Source: Artemia franciscana
Taxonomy: Eukaryota > Arthropoda > Branchiopoda > Anostraca > Artemiidae
Direction: 5' to 3'
Assembly (NCBI RefSeq): GCF_032884065.1
Contig: NC_088873.1
Coordinates: forward strand, 23,611,558 to 23,675,557
Length of the DNA stretch: 64,000 nt
Both the position numbers and the translations under genes were made by a program. Within the stretch, counting starts at the first letter, position 1, and every line of letters begins with the position of its first letter. Of the stretch, positions 9,460-22,639 are shown one piece after another. A model generated the notes under the pieces. It had not been told where the DNA came from. It saw only the letters and a program-made list of their open reading frames with translations, and made no database searches.

Positions 9460-12400
9460 TGTTTTCAGTAAAGCGCAAATTATGTCCTGGTCTTGTGAAG
9501 AGATGGGGGTTATCAGGCCTACTTATGTCAATTTTGCTTGTTCTGAGTTTTAGTCAGCTATTTATTGTAATTTCTGTTTGTTTTGAGTTTCTTTTATTTA
9601 TTGATAGTGATTTGTGGTAATTCTACTTTTGGAATATTATTTGGCTTTATTTCTGCTCATTTTTGGCTTGCTGAAGCTCTTTACTTTTCTTTGAAAAACT
9701 TTTTTTGAGAAAAAAGTTTTTTTTTTTAATTTGTGTGTCGCGAGAAAGTTTTTGTTCAATTTTTAATCCTGGCACAAATAGTATTTTTTAATTTAATTGT
9801 ATACCTCCTCAAGTTGACCTGAAAAAAAAAAGTGAATATCATTCACAAAAGATTATATCTATGCTCTATGACAACCTGGATACCTTACGCTTTTTTTTAT
9901 TTATTTAAATTGTAAGAGCAGAAGTAGTAATAGTAGCAGCCCCGATAGCTTCAACTTAATACCCCCAGTTGTTCTCGATATATTGTTGAAGTGTCTTATT
10001 GGCAAACAAAAACACAGTGTCTTTTCATTTAGTTTTAAAGCAACATTTAGTTTTAAAGCGTAATGGGCTAATTGCATAATTGTATGGGGTTTACATGCCC
10101 AATATCCCTAAAGTCATAGTTACTGGATCGTCCTACTATGTTGAACAAAATGGTTGTCTCAAAATTTTGACTGGATATGTTTGGAAAATGAATGGGCTTG
10201 AGAGTAGGGTTGCTTTCCCTCCAATCTCCTTTTACTCTTTAAAACTTTTAATTTTGAATCGAGTTAGCTCCTATAAATGTTTCAATGATATTTTTAGCTA
10301 TTATAGATTGGTGCTACCTATGATATTGCTTATGTATCATTTAGAAAATCTGCCTACATACACATTTTTCGTTTAATTGAAACTCCCCCTATACGTTCCC
10401 TATGAGTTTCACCTTAATACCCTTGGCGTCATTAGTTACAGCAACTGTAGTAGTATTTAAAGTATACACATAGTGCCTTCTGGCTAGTTTCAAAAACCCC
10501 CACAACTTACTCTTAAAGGTCTAACTTAATATTTTAAGTTGTTCTTGATATATTGCTTTGTCACCTTTTTGAAAGTTCACATGTTTATAGTTTGTTTTGA
10601 TTTAGTTCAACATCCGCTTAAATATTCCCTATATTTGATTACTGAAGACATTGTTATATGCTCTTTGGACTATTTGCTATAAAATGGCTATCTCATAATT
10701 TCGGTCGAATGTGTTTGGGGAAAAGAGAATGCTAGGAAGGGAGGGCTATTTTCCCTCCATCACGTTTGACTCTTAAAAAGAAACTAGAACTATACATTTC
10801 TAATCAAATGAACCTTCTCTAAAGTTCACAAGCTCTTCCATAAAAACCTTACATTCCCGTAGGCATAACTTGCAGCCCTTACCCCAAGACTCTGGGGGGA
10901 GGGGTCTCAACCCTAAAGGCCTTGTCATGTGGGGTTTTCGACTATCTTTGAAAAAATGGCTATCTCAAAAGTTGTATTTTGATTACGGGGGGAGTTAGCT
11001 GCCCTCCAATAATCTTGACTCATTAAAAGGGCACTTAAACTTTAGATTTTCAATCGTATGAGCCCCCCTTCAAAGTTTATACGGCCACCTTTCCATTAAA
11101 ACCTTATATGCCCTCGGAGCATGACTTATAACCCTTGGCCTAAGGCCTGTGGGGCGGGGTCTCATCCTCAAAGACATAATTTCTGGACCTTAAAATTACG
11201 TCAAACAAAATATATATCTCGAACTTTTGATTCGAAGTGTTTGGGGAAATGATGGGTGTGGGGGCTGGTGGCCCTCCAACCACTTTCAACTATGAAAGGT
11301 GGCCCTAGTCTTTTTAATTGTCAATCGAATGATTCATTTTCGAAGTTTCTACGATAATAAATGGCAATCTTAATCTCATAATCTCATAATTTCGATCGAA
11401 TGTGTTTGGGAAAAGAGAATGCTAGGAAGGGGGGGGGCTATTTTCCCTCCATCACGTTTTACTCTTAAAGAGAAACTAGGACTATACATTTCTAATCAAA
11501 TGAACCTCCTCTAAAGTTCACAAGCTCCTTCCATAAGAACCTTACATTCCCGTAGGCATAACTTGCAACCCTTACCCCTAGGCTCTGGGAGGAGGGGTCT
11601 CAACCCTAAAGGCTTTGTTACGTGGGTTTTTCGACTATCTTTGAAAAAATGGCTATCTCAAAAGTTATATTTTGATTACGTGGGGAGGTAGCTGCCCTCC
11701 AATAATTTTGACTCATAAAAAGGGCACTTAAACTATAGATTTTCAATCGTATGCCCCCCTTCAAAGTTTATACGGCCACCTTTTCCATTAAAACCTTATC
11801 TCGGGGCATAACTTATAACCCTTGGCCTGAGGTCAGAGGGGCGGGATCTCATCCTCAAAGACATAATTTCCGGACCTTGAAATTACGTCAAACAAAATAT
11901 ATATCTCGAAATTTTGATTCGAAGCGTTTGGGGAAATGATGGGTGTGGGGGCTGGTGGCCCTCCTATCACTTTGGACTATGAAAGGCGGCCTTAGTCTTT
12001 TTAATTGTCAATCGAATGATTCATTTCCGAAGTGTCTACGATAATAAATGGCAATCTTAAAATTTCTATCACATGCGTTTCGAAAAAATAAGACCTGTGT
12101 GTGTAGGGGAGGGGGGGTATCTGCCCGCCAATCACTTTAAATCTTAAAAAGGGATTGATTACCAATCCAATGATCCCCCTTCGAAGTTTACGCGACCAAC
12201 CTTTCTATAAAAACCTTATATGCCCGCAGGGCGTAACTTACATCCCTTGCCCTGAGGACTATGTGGGGGGGGGGGGTGTTGTCATCCTCACATACATATT
12301 TCCAGGCCCTTTCAAGTACGCTGAACAAAATAGCCATCTCAAAATTGTGATTGAATGTAGTGCCGGAAATAATCGGTGTGAGGGGGGGCTGGTTGCCCTC

Positions 12401-12730
12401 CACTCACTTTTGACTGTTAAAAAAGGCACTAGAACTTCTTATTACCAATAAATAAGTCCCATACAAGGTTTGTACGGTCACTATTTCTATAAAAACTTTA
12501 CTCGCCCCCAGGGCATAACTTACAACCATTACCCTGAGGACTGTGGGGGTTCTGTCATCCTCAATGAAATAATTGTTGGACCTTTTAACTACATTTAATA
12601 AAATGCTTATCTCAATATTTTGATAGGATGTGTTCGGGGAAATGATCGGCGTGGGGGGCCTCGTTGTCCTCAAATCACTTTTAACTAATAATAAGGGCAC
12701 TAATAAATAGGGCACTTCCAATCGAATAAG
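9460..12730 (+). repeat. Large non-coding repeat family G, expanded copy
   Basis: The left part (9460-9830, with phrases such as TTGTTTTGAGTTTC and TATACCTCCTCAAGTTGACC) recurs at 48140-48320 and, inverted, near 45380-45510. The middle part is built of diverged units of about 250-330 bp containing GGCTATCTCAAAA, TGATTGAATGTGTTTGGGG, GGCACTAGAAC, and CCTTATATGCCC..GGGCATAACTT. Recognisable unit landmarks lie at about 10846, 11100, 11532, 11790, 12214 and 12490. No protein-coding content. Inverted copies are at 44040-45560 and another copy at 48580-48900. Confidence 0.65.
10690..12062 (+). repeat. 688-bp two-copy tandem duplication
   Basis: The stretch from about 10690 (ATTTCGGTCGAATGTGTTTG) repeats from about 11378 (ATTTCGATCGAATGTGTTTG). 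The offset is about 688 bp and holds through at least 11260 against 11948 (GATGGGTGTGGGGGCTGGTGG). Each copy contains two diverged subunits of family G, so this is a higher-order duplication on top of an older tandem array. Confidence 0.8.
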
Positions 12731-14584
12731 CTCTTTTGGAGTTTCTACAACAACTCCTTCTATACGAAGTACCCTGTTTTAACCCCCCTCCCAAAAAAAC
12801 AAAAAACAAATCGCTGTTTACTTAGGCAGCGCTATTGCGCTGCCTAAAAAAGATATGTCAAAAATATAGTGGTTCTCATCAAACTTGGGTCTTTGTTATC
12901 AGGGCAGGTGTTCTCAGGAATGTAAACTTGGGATACGAGTTTTCTAGTTTCGGGACATAAGATATCTAGAATTGGGATAGGAACTTGCTAATCCAATATA
13001 TTGGATTACAATGTTGACAATTTAATTGGGTCCCCAGTGGCGAGGTGATTTTTTTCCTGGATTTCTTCTCGATTAAAGTTGTCCCGGATACTTTTTGCTC
13101 GCAAAAATATTTCATTCTTATGGTTTTGTGCTACTTGGCAGAGGAGGGGAGTCATTACACAAACGAATATTTGTTCCCTGTTTTATTCTGTCCATATTAT
13201 TTCTTTATGTCTTCCTAAAACAAACAGTTTTTGTATGACTCCACAGGATATACTACCATGTTCCCTACAGTACTTCACTGATTTTCTCGAAATTCAAAAT
13301 TAGCAATCAACATTTAGTTTTAGCGCGATATAGCGTTGGTGATTTGAGGTATTTTCTGAATTACCAAGTCGAAGGTAAGTAAATTTCAGTCTAGATTAGG
13401 AAGTGTATTTCTTTCCTAGATTAAGAAAGATTAAGCTGGTAAAAGCCAGCTATATACAGTGGTGAAATTTGGGTACTATGGCCGTTGCCAACTTTACTAT
13501 GACTACCAAAGGCAAAAAATCACCATTTTCTTAAAGAAATAACCAAAAAATCACCAAAAAATAAAATTAACGGTGAAAAATTTCAGTATGCCGAATGTCT
13601 ATATCCACCAAATAAATCAATTACATTGACATTGACATTGAGTAACTAGTATTGGCATTTGCATTTTTAATTACATTGGCATTTGTAATTACATTGGCAT
13701 TTCCATTGAGTAACTAGTAACAAATTGTACTTTATCAGATACTATCACTATTTCCCCCATTATTAAGCCTCTTATAGTAAGGTTTACTGGAATGGAATGG
13801 ACGCAATTCAAACCTATTTTTTGTGATACTATCCATTACCAAGCCATGCCTCGCCATTGGAACATGACATGTTTAGGGGGATTTATACGTGTTACTGGTT
13901 CCTAATCGTCTCCAAAACAAAGAGAAGCTTTTTACATACCAATAAGTCTTAAAATGCCACATTCCCAGAGATTTTGTCCACGACACTAATTACAGCCCCT
14001 ATTTTAAATGTTCATTTGGAGTTACTGCAGGCTCTTAGATATCAAAGAAAAAGAAGAAATTGGTTTAAAAAAAATTTCTAGCCTACAACGTATTTTATCA
14101 TTACTTTGTAGCAAAAGCTTTGAAATGACAGGCAATCATAAAATTTTTGCCTGTGGCATCAATTACAGTCCAAATTCTAGCCATGGATTTCCAGTTACCA
14201 CAGAGTATTAGATGACAAGTGTAACCTTTTGTTTTAAGCCTTGTCAATTATTAAGATTAAGAGTTTACCCGACTTCGTCTCTTAGGTTTGGGCAAAATGA
14301 TCAGCTTGATATGAACCCCAACAGAAGACCCATACAGCCTGAACTGCCTCAAATCAACTAAGCTCAATTCAACTGCGGCCGCCTGTCATTTCATTTACTT
14401 CTTTAGTGTTTTTTTTTTTTTTCTGTCAGCACTTCCAGTCAAAGAGCCTTGAGGGGGTATAGGATGTTGCGTTTATGTATGGGGTATGTGCTTGAAAACG
14501 TGTATGTTTCATCTAAATAAACAATCTTACCTAAAAGCCATTTTTGCCACCTAATTTCACTTATTTTTAGAAAAGTGAAAACAA
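12731..14584. other. No gene seen; short tandem motif inside
   Basis: AT-rich DNA without recognisable coding content. A local repeat of ACATTGGCATT/ACATTGACATT units occupies about 13620-13715, including two copies of GAGTAACTAGTA-like sequence. A poly-T run is at 14408-14421. Confidence 0.4.
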
Positions 14585-15605
14585 AGGAAGATCTTATGGC
14601 ACTTGATATTTTACCAAGTGTCATATAGCGATCGCAATTTTTGTCCGTCGATCTGTCTGTCTGTCGGTCCCGGTTTTTCTACTTCGGGAACTTCCAGATA
14701 GGCCAGGACGATTAAAGTTGGCAAGCGTATCAGGGGCCGGACCAGATTAAATTAAAATAGTCGCTTCCCCTATTCTACCGCCCGGGGCGGGGAGTGTAAG
14801 GATGGTTAATTCGGATTTTTTTTAAAAAATGAGGTATTTTTAAATTATGAACGGGTGATTGAATCTTAATGAAATTTGATATTAAGAAGGACCTCGTGTC
14901 TCAGAGTTCTTATTTTAAATTCGGACCGGATCCCGTGACATTGGGGGGAGTTGGAGGGGAAAACCAGAAATCTTGGAAAACGCTTAGAGGGGAGAGATGG
15001 GGATGAAACTTGGTGATAATAATAACTACAAGTCCTAGATGCGTGATTGAAATAACCGGACCAGATCAATTCTCTTCGGGGGAGTTGAGGGGGGGGGAGA
15101 TTTCCAGTGCTTTAGCGAGTTCGGTGCTTCTGGATGTGCTAGGATTATGAAAATTGGTAGGCATGTCAGGGACCTGCACAATTGACTTGATAAGAGTCGT
15201 TTACCCGATTTTACCATCTGGGGGGCTGGAGGGAGGGGATATCGTGAAAATTGAGGCATTTTTATCTTACGAATGGATGATCGGATCTTAGTGAATCTTG
15301 ATATATAGAAAGATCTCATGTCTCAGATGCTCTATTTTAAATTCGGATCAGATCTGGGGATATAGGGAGGTGGAGGGGGAAACAAAAATCTTGGGAGTCG
15401 GAAATCTTAGAAAATGCTTAGAATGGAGAGATCGGGATGGAACTTGATGGGAAGAATAAGCGCAAGTTCCAGATATGTGATTGACATATTCGGACCGGTT
15501 CCACTCCCTTTGGGCGAGTTGGGGGATTTCTAGTACTTTGGCGAGTTCGAGAAGTCTAATTTTAGGTTCCGACCTCTTCACAAGTGCCATATGAGCTATT
15601 GGCTC
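14585..15605 (-). mobile_element. Helitron-like (HINE-type) repeat element H, copy 1
   Basis: Non-coding element of about 1 kb. One end has a hairpin (TGGCACTTG, 9 bases, CAAGTGTCA; 14597-14625) followed by CATATAGCGATCGCAATTT; the other ends CACAAGTGCCATATGAGCT near 15575-15595. Inside are two or more diverged units of about 285 bp with phrases such as GGTGATTGAATCTTAATGAAATTTG, ATGAAACTTGGTG and AAGTTCCAGATA. In plus-strand copies (39535, 54845) the same phrases appear as complements (AAATTTCATTAAGATCCGATCACC). Central tandem repeats with terminal hairpins recall Helitron-associated interspersed elements; this class assignment is inference. Confidence 0.5.
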
Positions 15606-15959
15606 TTATTTTTACCAGTAACTATCCATTAACTGTATTACTGCTTAGAAGTCAGGTGGAAAAACACCCCAAATAAGTACAATTTGGTAAAGGTTAAGGT
15701 TAAATTTTTGAACACTCTAACATTCTATCGTTTCTTTTTGGCCAAGAAAATCTGTCTTGACTTAAAAATAGAGGGATATCCATTAACAAAATATTATTAA
15801 ATAGGACATGACTTATGTCTACAGCTTTCCTAGTTGTTCTTGAATTGACAACTTAAGGGTAAAAAAGTTCTGACTTTTGAACTGAAAGGGAAAATGTTAT
15901 GTTTGCATTGACAACAAAACATAATAACTTTATTACATTATGCAAATAAATGCTTAGGT

Positions 15960-16205
15960 TATAGAAGTATTAATCGTTAATGTTCTTCAGCTTCTTGAAT
16001 GTCCATTTTCTCGCCTTTGAGGTAAGTTCATCAAGTATGTCCCATAATGAATCTGCCACAAATCTATGCACATGCATAAGGGAAATGTTGCTGGGATCTA
16101 ATTTGTTTCTTACAGGGCTCTTAATGACTTTCGGCAGAGGAAATTGTCTCTCTGCTGAGGCACTGGAGTTGGGAAGGGACATCAATACTCCGGAAGCATA
16201 AGTAG
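15960..16205 (-). pseudogene. hAT transposase C-terminal (dimerisation) fragment
   Basis: The minus strand reads SLPNSSASAERQF followed by VIKSPVRNKLDPSNI, closely following the hAT-family C-terminal block (LP.SSA.AER.FS....IK...RN.L.P..I). Only the last 70 or so codons remain and the conserved Phe-Ser after AER has become FP, so it is a fragment. It abuts a LINE 3' end on the same strand. Confidence 0.75.
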
Positions 16206-16224
16206 TTGTAGGAAAAACATTGTA

Positions 16225-16740
16225 AAATCAACAGATGGCCAAGAAATCCACTACTACAACTAACAACTCACTCTAGCACCAAGCCGCCAGAGGCCAACAC
16301 AGCCACGCACGTTCCTCCTCCTTCCCAATCTATTCAAAGCCTGCCTCTTTACACCCTCTAGGAAATTCCCATTTCCCCTAAATCTTTCTTTATGACATCC
16401 TCCCACCCCAACCGCGGACGACCTGCTTCCCGTTTAGCCCTAGACAGTTGGCCAATTAGACAATCGTTCATCACCAGAATGTACCTTAGCCATCTCAACC
16501 TTTTTCTCATTATAGCCCTAGAAAGTGGGATTGAACCTAATTTTTTGTACAGACTACTGCTTGAAATACATTCAGTCAGCAGGGTACCCAGAACAATCCA
16601 TAAGCAATTTCTCAGGAATACATCTAGCAAATCTTCATCCGCTTTTTGGAGCACTCATACGTCTGAACAATATTTGACCACTTTTATCGCCGTTGGTGAT
16701 ATATCACCAAGAGGGGCTTCCTCTTGACGAGACACAAAAT
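16225..16740 (-). pseudogene. LINE family B, 3' end (C-terminal ORF2 region)
   Basis: The minus strand carries ADEDLLDVFLRN, then IPLSRAIMRKRLRWLRYIL, then SRAKREAGRPRLGWEDV, the post-RT C-terminal region of a non-LTR retrotransposon ORF. It ends near 16250 in a (TAG)n-type tail seen as CTACTACAACTAACAACTCACT. Other copies of the same family in the window are at 25150-25620, 43285-43590, 52960-53350 and 60140-61290. It is 5'-truncated, as usual for LINE copies. Confidence 0.75.
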
Positions 16741-18125
16741 TGCCGTGACGTGCTCTTGCACTATCTTAAATAGCCTGAAAAACTACATACAGAGAACTAG
16801 TGTGGCAACTTTTACAAGACATGTCATCTGAGACAAAGTGCATCGATGAAGACGACCGAAATAAAACCTTTCTAAAACGAAAGTTTTTCAGCCATTATCT
16901 AGCAAGGGTAAATATTGCAGAAGATCCAGTCCCCCTATTGAAGGGCTTAGGTAAATTCAACTCTATTACAGAACATCATTAGCTCAAATCCATCCTTAAT
17001 TGGATGAAGACCACCTTATGACTGCTGTAATAACTAAGCAAACGATTCTAATTGTGTTATAATGATCATAAGGTGATTTTGATCAGGAAATATTAGTACG
17101 AATTTTTTCCGTATAAGAAAAGAGTAACTAGATAAGAGATCGTGACTAGTTGTTTACACCTCATTGGTGGGATATTGTAATAAAAAATTGATAAATAATT
17201 AATCAGAAAACAAACATTAAACATAGTTGAATTATTGGAGAAATACGTCGGCAATTTAGCTTTGCTGATCCGTAATCATTATTATCTTCTTCTTACGTGT
17301 TCAGAAGGATTTCTGTTTGAATTTGACAAGATGGCTTTCTTAAAAGGAATGCAATAAATCCTCTCGCAATTACTATAAATGAATATTAAAAACGGGTACC
17401 TACTGAAAAATTGCTATTAATATAACATCAAATAAGCTAGATTCTTCAACTGACAGTCTACAGGGTCACCGTTGACGGTAATACCGAAGAATATGGGTAA
17501 CTTACAAGAGTTGGAACTGGCGCTAATATCGACGAAAAAACCTCTACGCCATCTAGCATTTGTTGACGATTTGTATTTTTTCAGTGTAAACATAAGAATA
17601 ATTAATTCAATTTGCATACTAGGTAAAATTAGTGTAGTCCTAAGAGCCTCATCTCATTTCCTGACAGAAAACGACTAGAAAGCTTGAAGAAATGCCAGTG
17701 TTGCATAATGCTAATTTGCATTGATGTTTTTTTGCCGACACTAGCGCCAGTTTCCACTCTTATAAGTAACCCATATCCTTCGGACGAAATCATCAAATTA
17801 AAAGATCCCAACTAAACATCAAAAACCAGGTTTCTATTTCAAAGTCAAATACTTAATTTCAATGCTTTTTACCTTGTATGCAATTATTGAAAAGGATTGG
17901 GGCTTCAATGTCTATATATAGGGTTAATATCAACGTCAGCAGAATTAAGGAACAGAAATTGGTGCATGGCAGTAGCCATGAATTTGAAATAGGGATGTTT
18001 TTCGTTCAACATTTATTAAATATATCTTAACCAAGAATTGATTATATTTTTTTTTCAAGTAACACTAAGTCAGATAAGATAAAACAAAGTAGTAAGGCAC
18101 ACACTGAAACGAAATCTAGGCCGGT
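16741..18125. other. No gene seen
   Basis: AT-rich. The patch near 17025-17055 (TAATAACTAAGCAAACGATT) recurs near 5165-5190, so part of this is dispersed repeat. An open frame at 17472-17678 contains FVDDLYFFS, which looks like a reverse-transcriptase motif C, but nothing around it supports an RT. Confidence 0.35.
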
Positions 18126-18127
18126 TT

Positions 18128-18600
18128 GTTTTCAGTGTATTTGATGGTAAAACCAATTTGGTTCCAGTGGTAAGACACGTAGGAGACTTGTAAGTAATAA
18201 TCTGCTGTTAGGATACAGTCAACTTCAGTGATGAGGGGGATTTGCAATTATGCTAGTTGGTGTGTCCATTTATTTGTTTCCGGTGAGTTCGATGCCTATC
18301 ATGGGAGAGGGAATTATAATAAAAATCGGTCCACTTTGGGCGAGAAACGGCTGTTAGCACATAATTATCTTCGGCACTGAAGGGTTTGCCACTTTTGCTA
18401 GTTGGTGTACCTGTTATTTGTTTCCGGTGTATTTGAAGGTTAAACCAATTTGGTTCCAGTGGTAAGACATGTAGGGGACTTCTTAAACTATGAGAGGTTT
18501 GCAACTTTTGCTAGTTGGTGTACCCATTTATTTGTTTCCGGTGAGCTTGATGTCTATCATGGGAGAGGGACTTGTAAGCAAGAATCAATTCACTTTGGGC
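18128..18600 (+). repeat. Two-copy imperfect tandem repeat
   Basis: The block AAACCAATTTGGTTCCAGTG occurs near 18152 and again near 18438; GCCTATCATGGGAGAGGG near 18292 recurs as GTCTATCATGGGAGAGGG near 18551. GCTAGTTGGTGT...TTTGTTTCCGGTG occurs three times. The period is about 260-290 bp. No coding content. Confidence 0.75.
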
Positions 18601-19840
18601 TAGAAATATGTGCGAATTAGTGCACATTGTATTCGATCTCTTTAAATCTGACAGAATTAAGTGTTTACGCAAAGGGTACAAACGGCAACGTAAAACAATG
18701 AGGTAGTTTCGTAATAATTTGTGTCACATATTGTATTTTAATCCTGAAAAGTTACGGATAGCTTTATAATACCAACTAGATTATATAGGATATCGGTCCG
18801 AGTTTTCATCCGTCACGATGTCTACGATTGAAAAGGATAAAGTTCAAGTGGCTGCAAAGTCAATTTAGTCCCTTCTTTCGATACAATTTTGTTGTTGTTT
18901 TTTTCAACGCCAAGGAATAGCCTTCTATCATATGATTACTGATCGATAGCGAAGAAACAAAACCAAAGTGTTGCTCTTGCAACACTTTAGTCAGCGAAGC
19001 TGGACAAAGGTTGCCGCAACACTTCACGTTGCCTGGGCAACCTAGGTCTAGTTGTAATCTCTGTTTGATTTGGTTTTTGATAGTGTTTTATGCTAGTTTT
19101 AAGCTTGAATTATTTTTTACTTTATTACAATTGTGTAGCTCTTTAACCTTCTTTGAAAAACCTCTTTTGTAGAAGTGTTTTTTTTTTAACTGATTTCTGT
19201 TTGTTTCTTATTGACATTGTTTTCTTAAAGGGTTAATTTCTAAATTTTTTTCATTTTTTCTCCTTAAGAATCAAGAATTCGGCTTGCTATTTATATTTTT
19301 TACAAAATTTCTAACAAATTTCTTACAACAGTTGTACTATACAACTTTGGATAAATGGGTCGAAGAAACTGTGCTAAAATAAATGGATTGTAAAACTGCA
19401 TAACCATTGGAATTCTATAGGACTGATGCCATTCATGTTACAACATTGAGTATAGGCAAATCCTAATCGACCGTTCCCCTCCACATGCCCTGGAAATTCT
19501 ACTTAATTCCCTTAGAAGTCTCTCAGATTTGCAGATATATTCTTTTTTTTTACTTCAAGTCATAGTTCAGCGTTTGCATAAGCCACCCCCTCCCCCTCAT
19601 GCAGGGGTGTAGCCGCAGCATTTTTATTTGGGGACAAGAATTTTATTCCAGCAGTAATGAAGAAAGGTTACCATTTACCGAAGACGCTACTTGGTTAAAT
19701 TTAAATTATTATACTATACATAATAACAATACATAATAACAATAAACAAATATTAAATAAACATAAAATTAAGTCCTGGTGATCAAGCTTTTAACAAAAT
19801 TATCAGAAATGAAAAGCTGCAAGCAATCTGAAAAATTAAA
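18601..19840. other. No gene seen
   Basis: AT-rich. The portion near 18955-19035 holds the short inverted phrases GTGTTGC..GCAACAC (18970-18985), and 19040-19260 resembles family G (TGTTTGATTTGGTTTTTGATAG). Nothing coding is recognisable. Confidence 0.35.
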
Positions 19841-20842
19841 AAAAAAACTAGTTTTTTTAACTGAAAGTAAGGAGCGACATTAAAACTTAAAACGAACACA
19901 AATTACTACTGTACAAAAGGGGCTGTTCCCTTCTCAACGCCCCCCCTCTTTACGCTACAGTTTGACTATTTCTCTCAATTCTTCTTTATTAAAAAGTAAA
20001 AGACTTTAGCGTAAAGAGTAGGGCGTTGAGAGGCGAACAGCCCCTTTTGTACACGTAGCAATTTCTGTTCGTTTTAAGTTTTAATGTCGCTCCTTACTTT
20101 CAGTTAAAAAAACTAGTTTTTTTATTTAATTTCTGAACGTTTTTGAATTAATGCATGTTTGATTTTGGCTCTCCGCGCATAAATCATCAAAATGAAATGT
20201 GCATATCAATTATTTTTTGGCTAAATGGCTATCTCTTAGTTTTGATCAGACAATTTTGAGAAAAAAGGGTTGGGGGAGGAGGCCTAGTTGCCCCCCAATT
20301 TTTAGGTTACTTAAAAAGTCAACTAGAACTTCTAATTTTAACGAACGTTTCTATTAGTAAAAATATATGTAACTTATACGTAACAAATATACCTAAAAAT
20401 ATACGTAAAATATATGTAATGATACGATGACCCCTGAAAAAAAAAATAAAAAAAAAAAGCACGCACCCGAGATCGGTCTTCTGGCGATAAAAAACGAAGT
20501 TCCACATTTTTGTAGATAGGAGCTTGAAACTTTTGCGAAAGGGTTTTCTGATACGCTGAATGCGATGGTGTGAATTTTGTTAAGGTTCTATTACTTTTAG
20601 GGGGTATTTCCCCCTATTTTCAAAAATAAGGCACGTTTTCTCAGGCTCGTAACTTTTGATGACAAAGACTAAATTTGATGGAACTTGTATATTTCAAATC
20701 GGCATAAAAATCCGATTCTTTTTATGTATCTTTTAGAATAAAAATTCCGTAATTTAGAGTTTCGTAATTAAAAATTCTGTAATTTAGAGTTACTATTGAG
20801 CCGGGTCGCTCCTTACTACAGTTTGTTACCATGAACTGTTTG
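19841..20842 (-). mobile_element. Composite fold-back element, copy 2 (1.0 kb)
   Basis: Same family as 7787-9219, in opposite orientation. Its left part is a near-perfect palindrome: arm 19841-19968 (ACTAGTTTTTTTAACTGAAA, GTAAGGAGCGACATTAAAAC, then CTTTACGCTA) and arm 20000-20124, which is its reverse complement, separated by about 30 bases. Its right part (20503-20842) is the reverse complement of the 34594-34870 block and ends with the CAAACAGTTC hairpin end. The 20125-20502 middle has family-G-like sequence (TGGCTATCTC, CTAGAACTTC). No ORF. Confidence 0.7.
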
Positions 20843-22600
20843 AACATACTACAATTTGCCATGATTTTATGTACTTTTTGTATAATTAGCCCGCTTTTTT
20901 GTCGCCTCCCACTCCCAGACCGAATTTGGACTCTATATAATAAAAATACGCATAGCAGTTACACACAAATTAAGACACATTACAATCTGGGTAGGATTTA
21001 AAGCTTTGACGCTTCTAGGCCCAAGCGTTTTTGCTGCTCCGTTTTAGCGAGATTTTTAGGGAAATCCCCGATATTTTGGGATAGTGGAAGTAAAGAACAG
21101 AACGCAAGTGATGAGCCAAAAGTAATGAAAGATAAAGATGATACCGAACTATCTGCTACCATTTTTAGGAGATATCTGACAGTTCAAACGTGGCCAAAAA
21201 ATTTCCCGTGTTGTTTTAAAATCACTTTTCTGTGAATAGGCAGTGCGGCAACGAAGGGCACCTGGCACTCGGGCGATAAATCACAGAGTCAAGCTTTTGT
21301 TAAGAAAAAAAATTCCTCAGTGATAATTTATTGCACCTCCTAGCATTGTGCACCCCTAGGCCAGGGCCCATTGGTAAATCCTGGCCTGATTACAGTTAAT
21401 ATACATCTCTAAAAGCAGCAGTTTTGCCATGACCTGTTACAATAAGATGGCTTTGTGCATCGAGCATGATCTAAAAAGGAATAAAATACGATTTCTCTTC
21501 TTATGGTCCATGAATTGAGGCTCAAGAGCCTTCATATTCTCTTATTTTTCTACTCAGCAATTTTGTTTTAGTTCGTCGAAGGAAATCACGCGTAATTTTT
21601 ATAAGTAACCAGTTCCCATTCAACTAAGCGACCTTTCTCATTCAGTAGGGGCCTGAGCCCCCTCCCGAACTCTTAAGTATATAATTTCTTATATTTTCCA
21701 CATAATTTCAAATACCCCCATCTCAGAAATCAATCCTAGCATACGTACCGAGAATAAAGGTGGTTGATATTCTATGTGGTTAACTTACATACTTTTTTTA
21801 ATTGCCCTAATTACATAATTCATTGCTTTCAAATTAAGCTCTCCCAGGGAGAGGCTAGATTTTCATGAGGTATTGCCATTTTTCAACTTGTTTTCCCGTT
21901 TCTTCGTAATTTCACTGGATTCCTTTTAATTGGGATTTCATGATTCAGTATATTCTATTTTCTGACAGTGCAGTTGACACTCTTCTGAGCTAAACACCGT
22001 AATACTAAAATTTTTATTTAATTAAATCCAGGAAATTTTTATTAGCTAAATTTTCATCACCTCCAGTTTAACTACATCTCCCCCCCCCACCTCAGCAAAT
22101 TCTATCATGAAAAAATTCTAACTTTGTAAAATAAAAACTTACATTAATTGAATCTAAAGTCACTTCCAGATTAACTGTTGCTTCGCATTACTTTTTGGAC
22201 TTATTTCTCTTCAACAGTTGGCTCATAGTGCCAATTTGAAGAAGAACAAATCTAAAATGTAATAAATAAAACTCGTCTGAGTATAGTGTAACAAGAATTT
22301 TTCTAGTATAAAGCTTAGCTTATAAGAGCGATGAACTACACTGTTTTTTTTGTTTTTTTTCAAAAACAACAAATAAGGATGGGTAGCACTTTTTAAAAAA
22401 ATATAGAACAGCTTAATTTGCAACTTGAAAATGCCGTAAGAGGGGAGGAGAGAAGTATTTTACCCCAGATCTATTCAGGTTATTTGTATTTTTAATTTGT
22501 CTTCAAAAGTTACAAAGTTAGACCTGTTGCTGCATACTCCGCAAGTTTTTATTTTATTTTGAGGAAATAAAGCAAAATTTTGAATCAGTTTTTTTTGTGA
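20843..22600. other. No gene seen
   Basis: AT-rich sequence with homopolymer runs (for example C8 at 22080-22088). No recognisable coding sequence or repeat copy beyond short simple runs. Confidence 0.4.
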
Positions 22601-22639
22601 AAAATAAAATTAGGTGGTCCAATGTGTTTGAAATATTGA

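Noticed and set aside
17472-17678. Open frame containing FVDDLYFFS, like an RT catalytic motif
   Set aside because: No other RT motif upstream or downstream in any frame; the frame is short and its surroundings are AT-rich.
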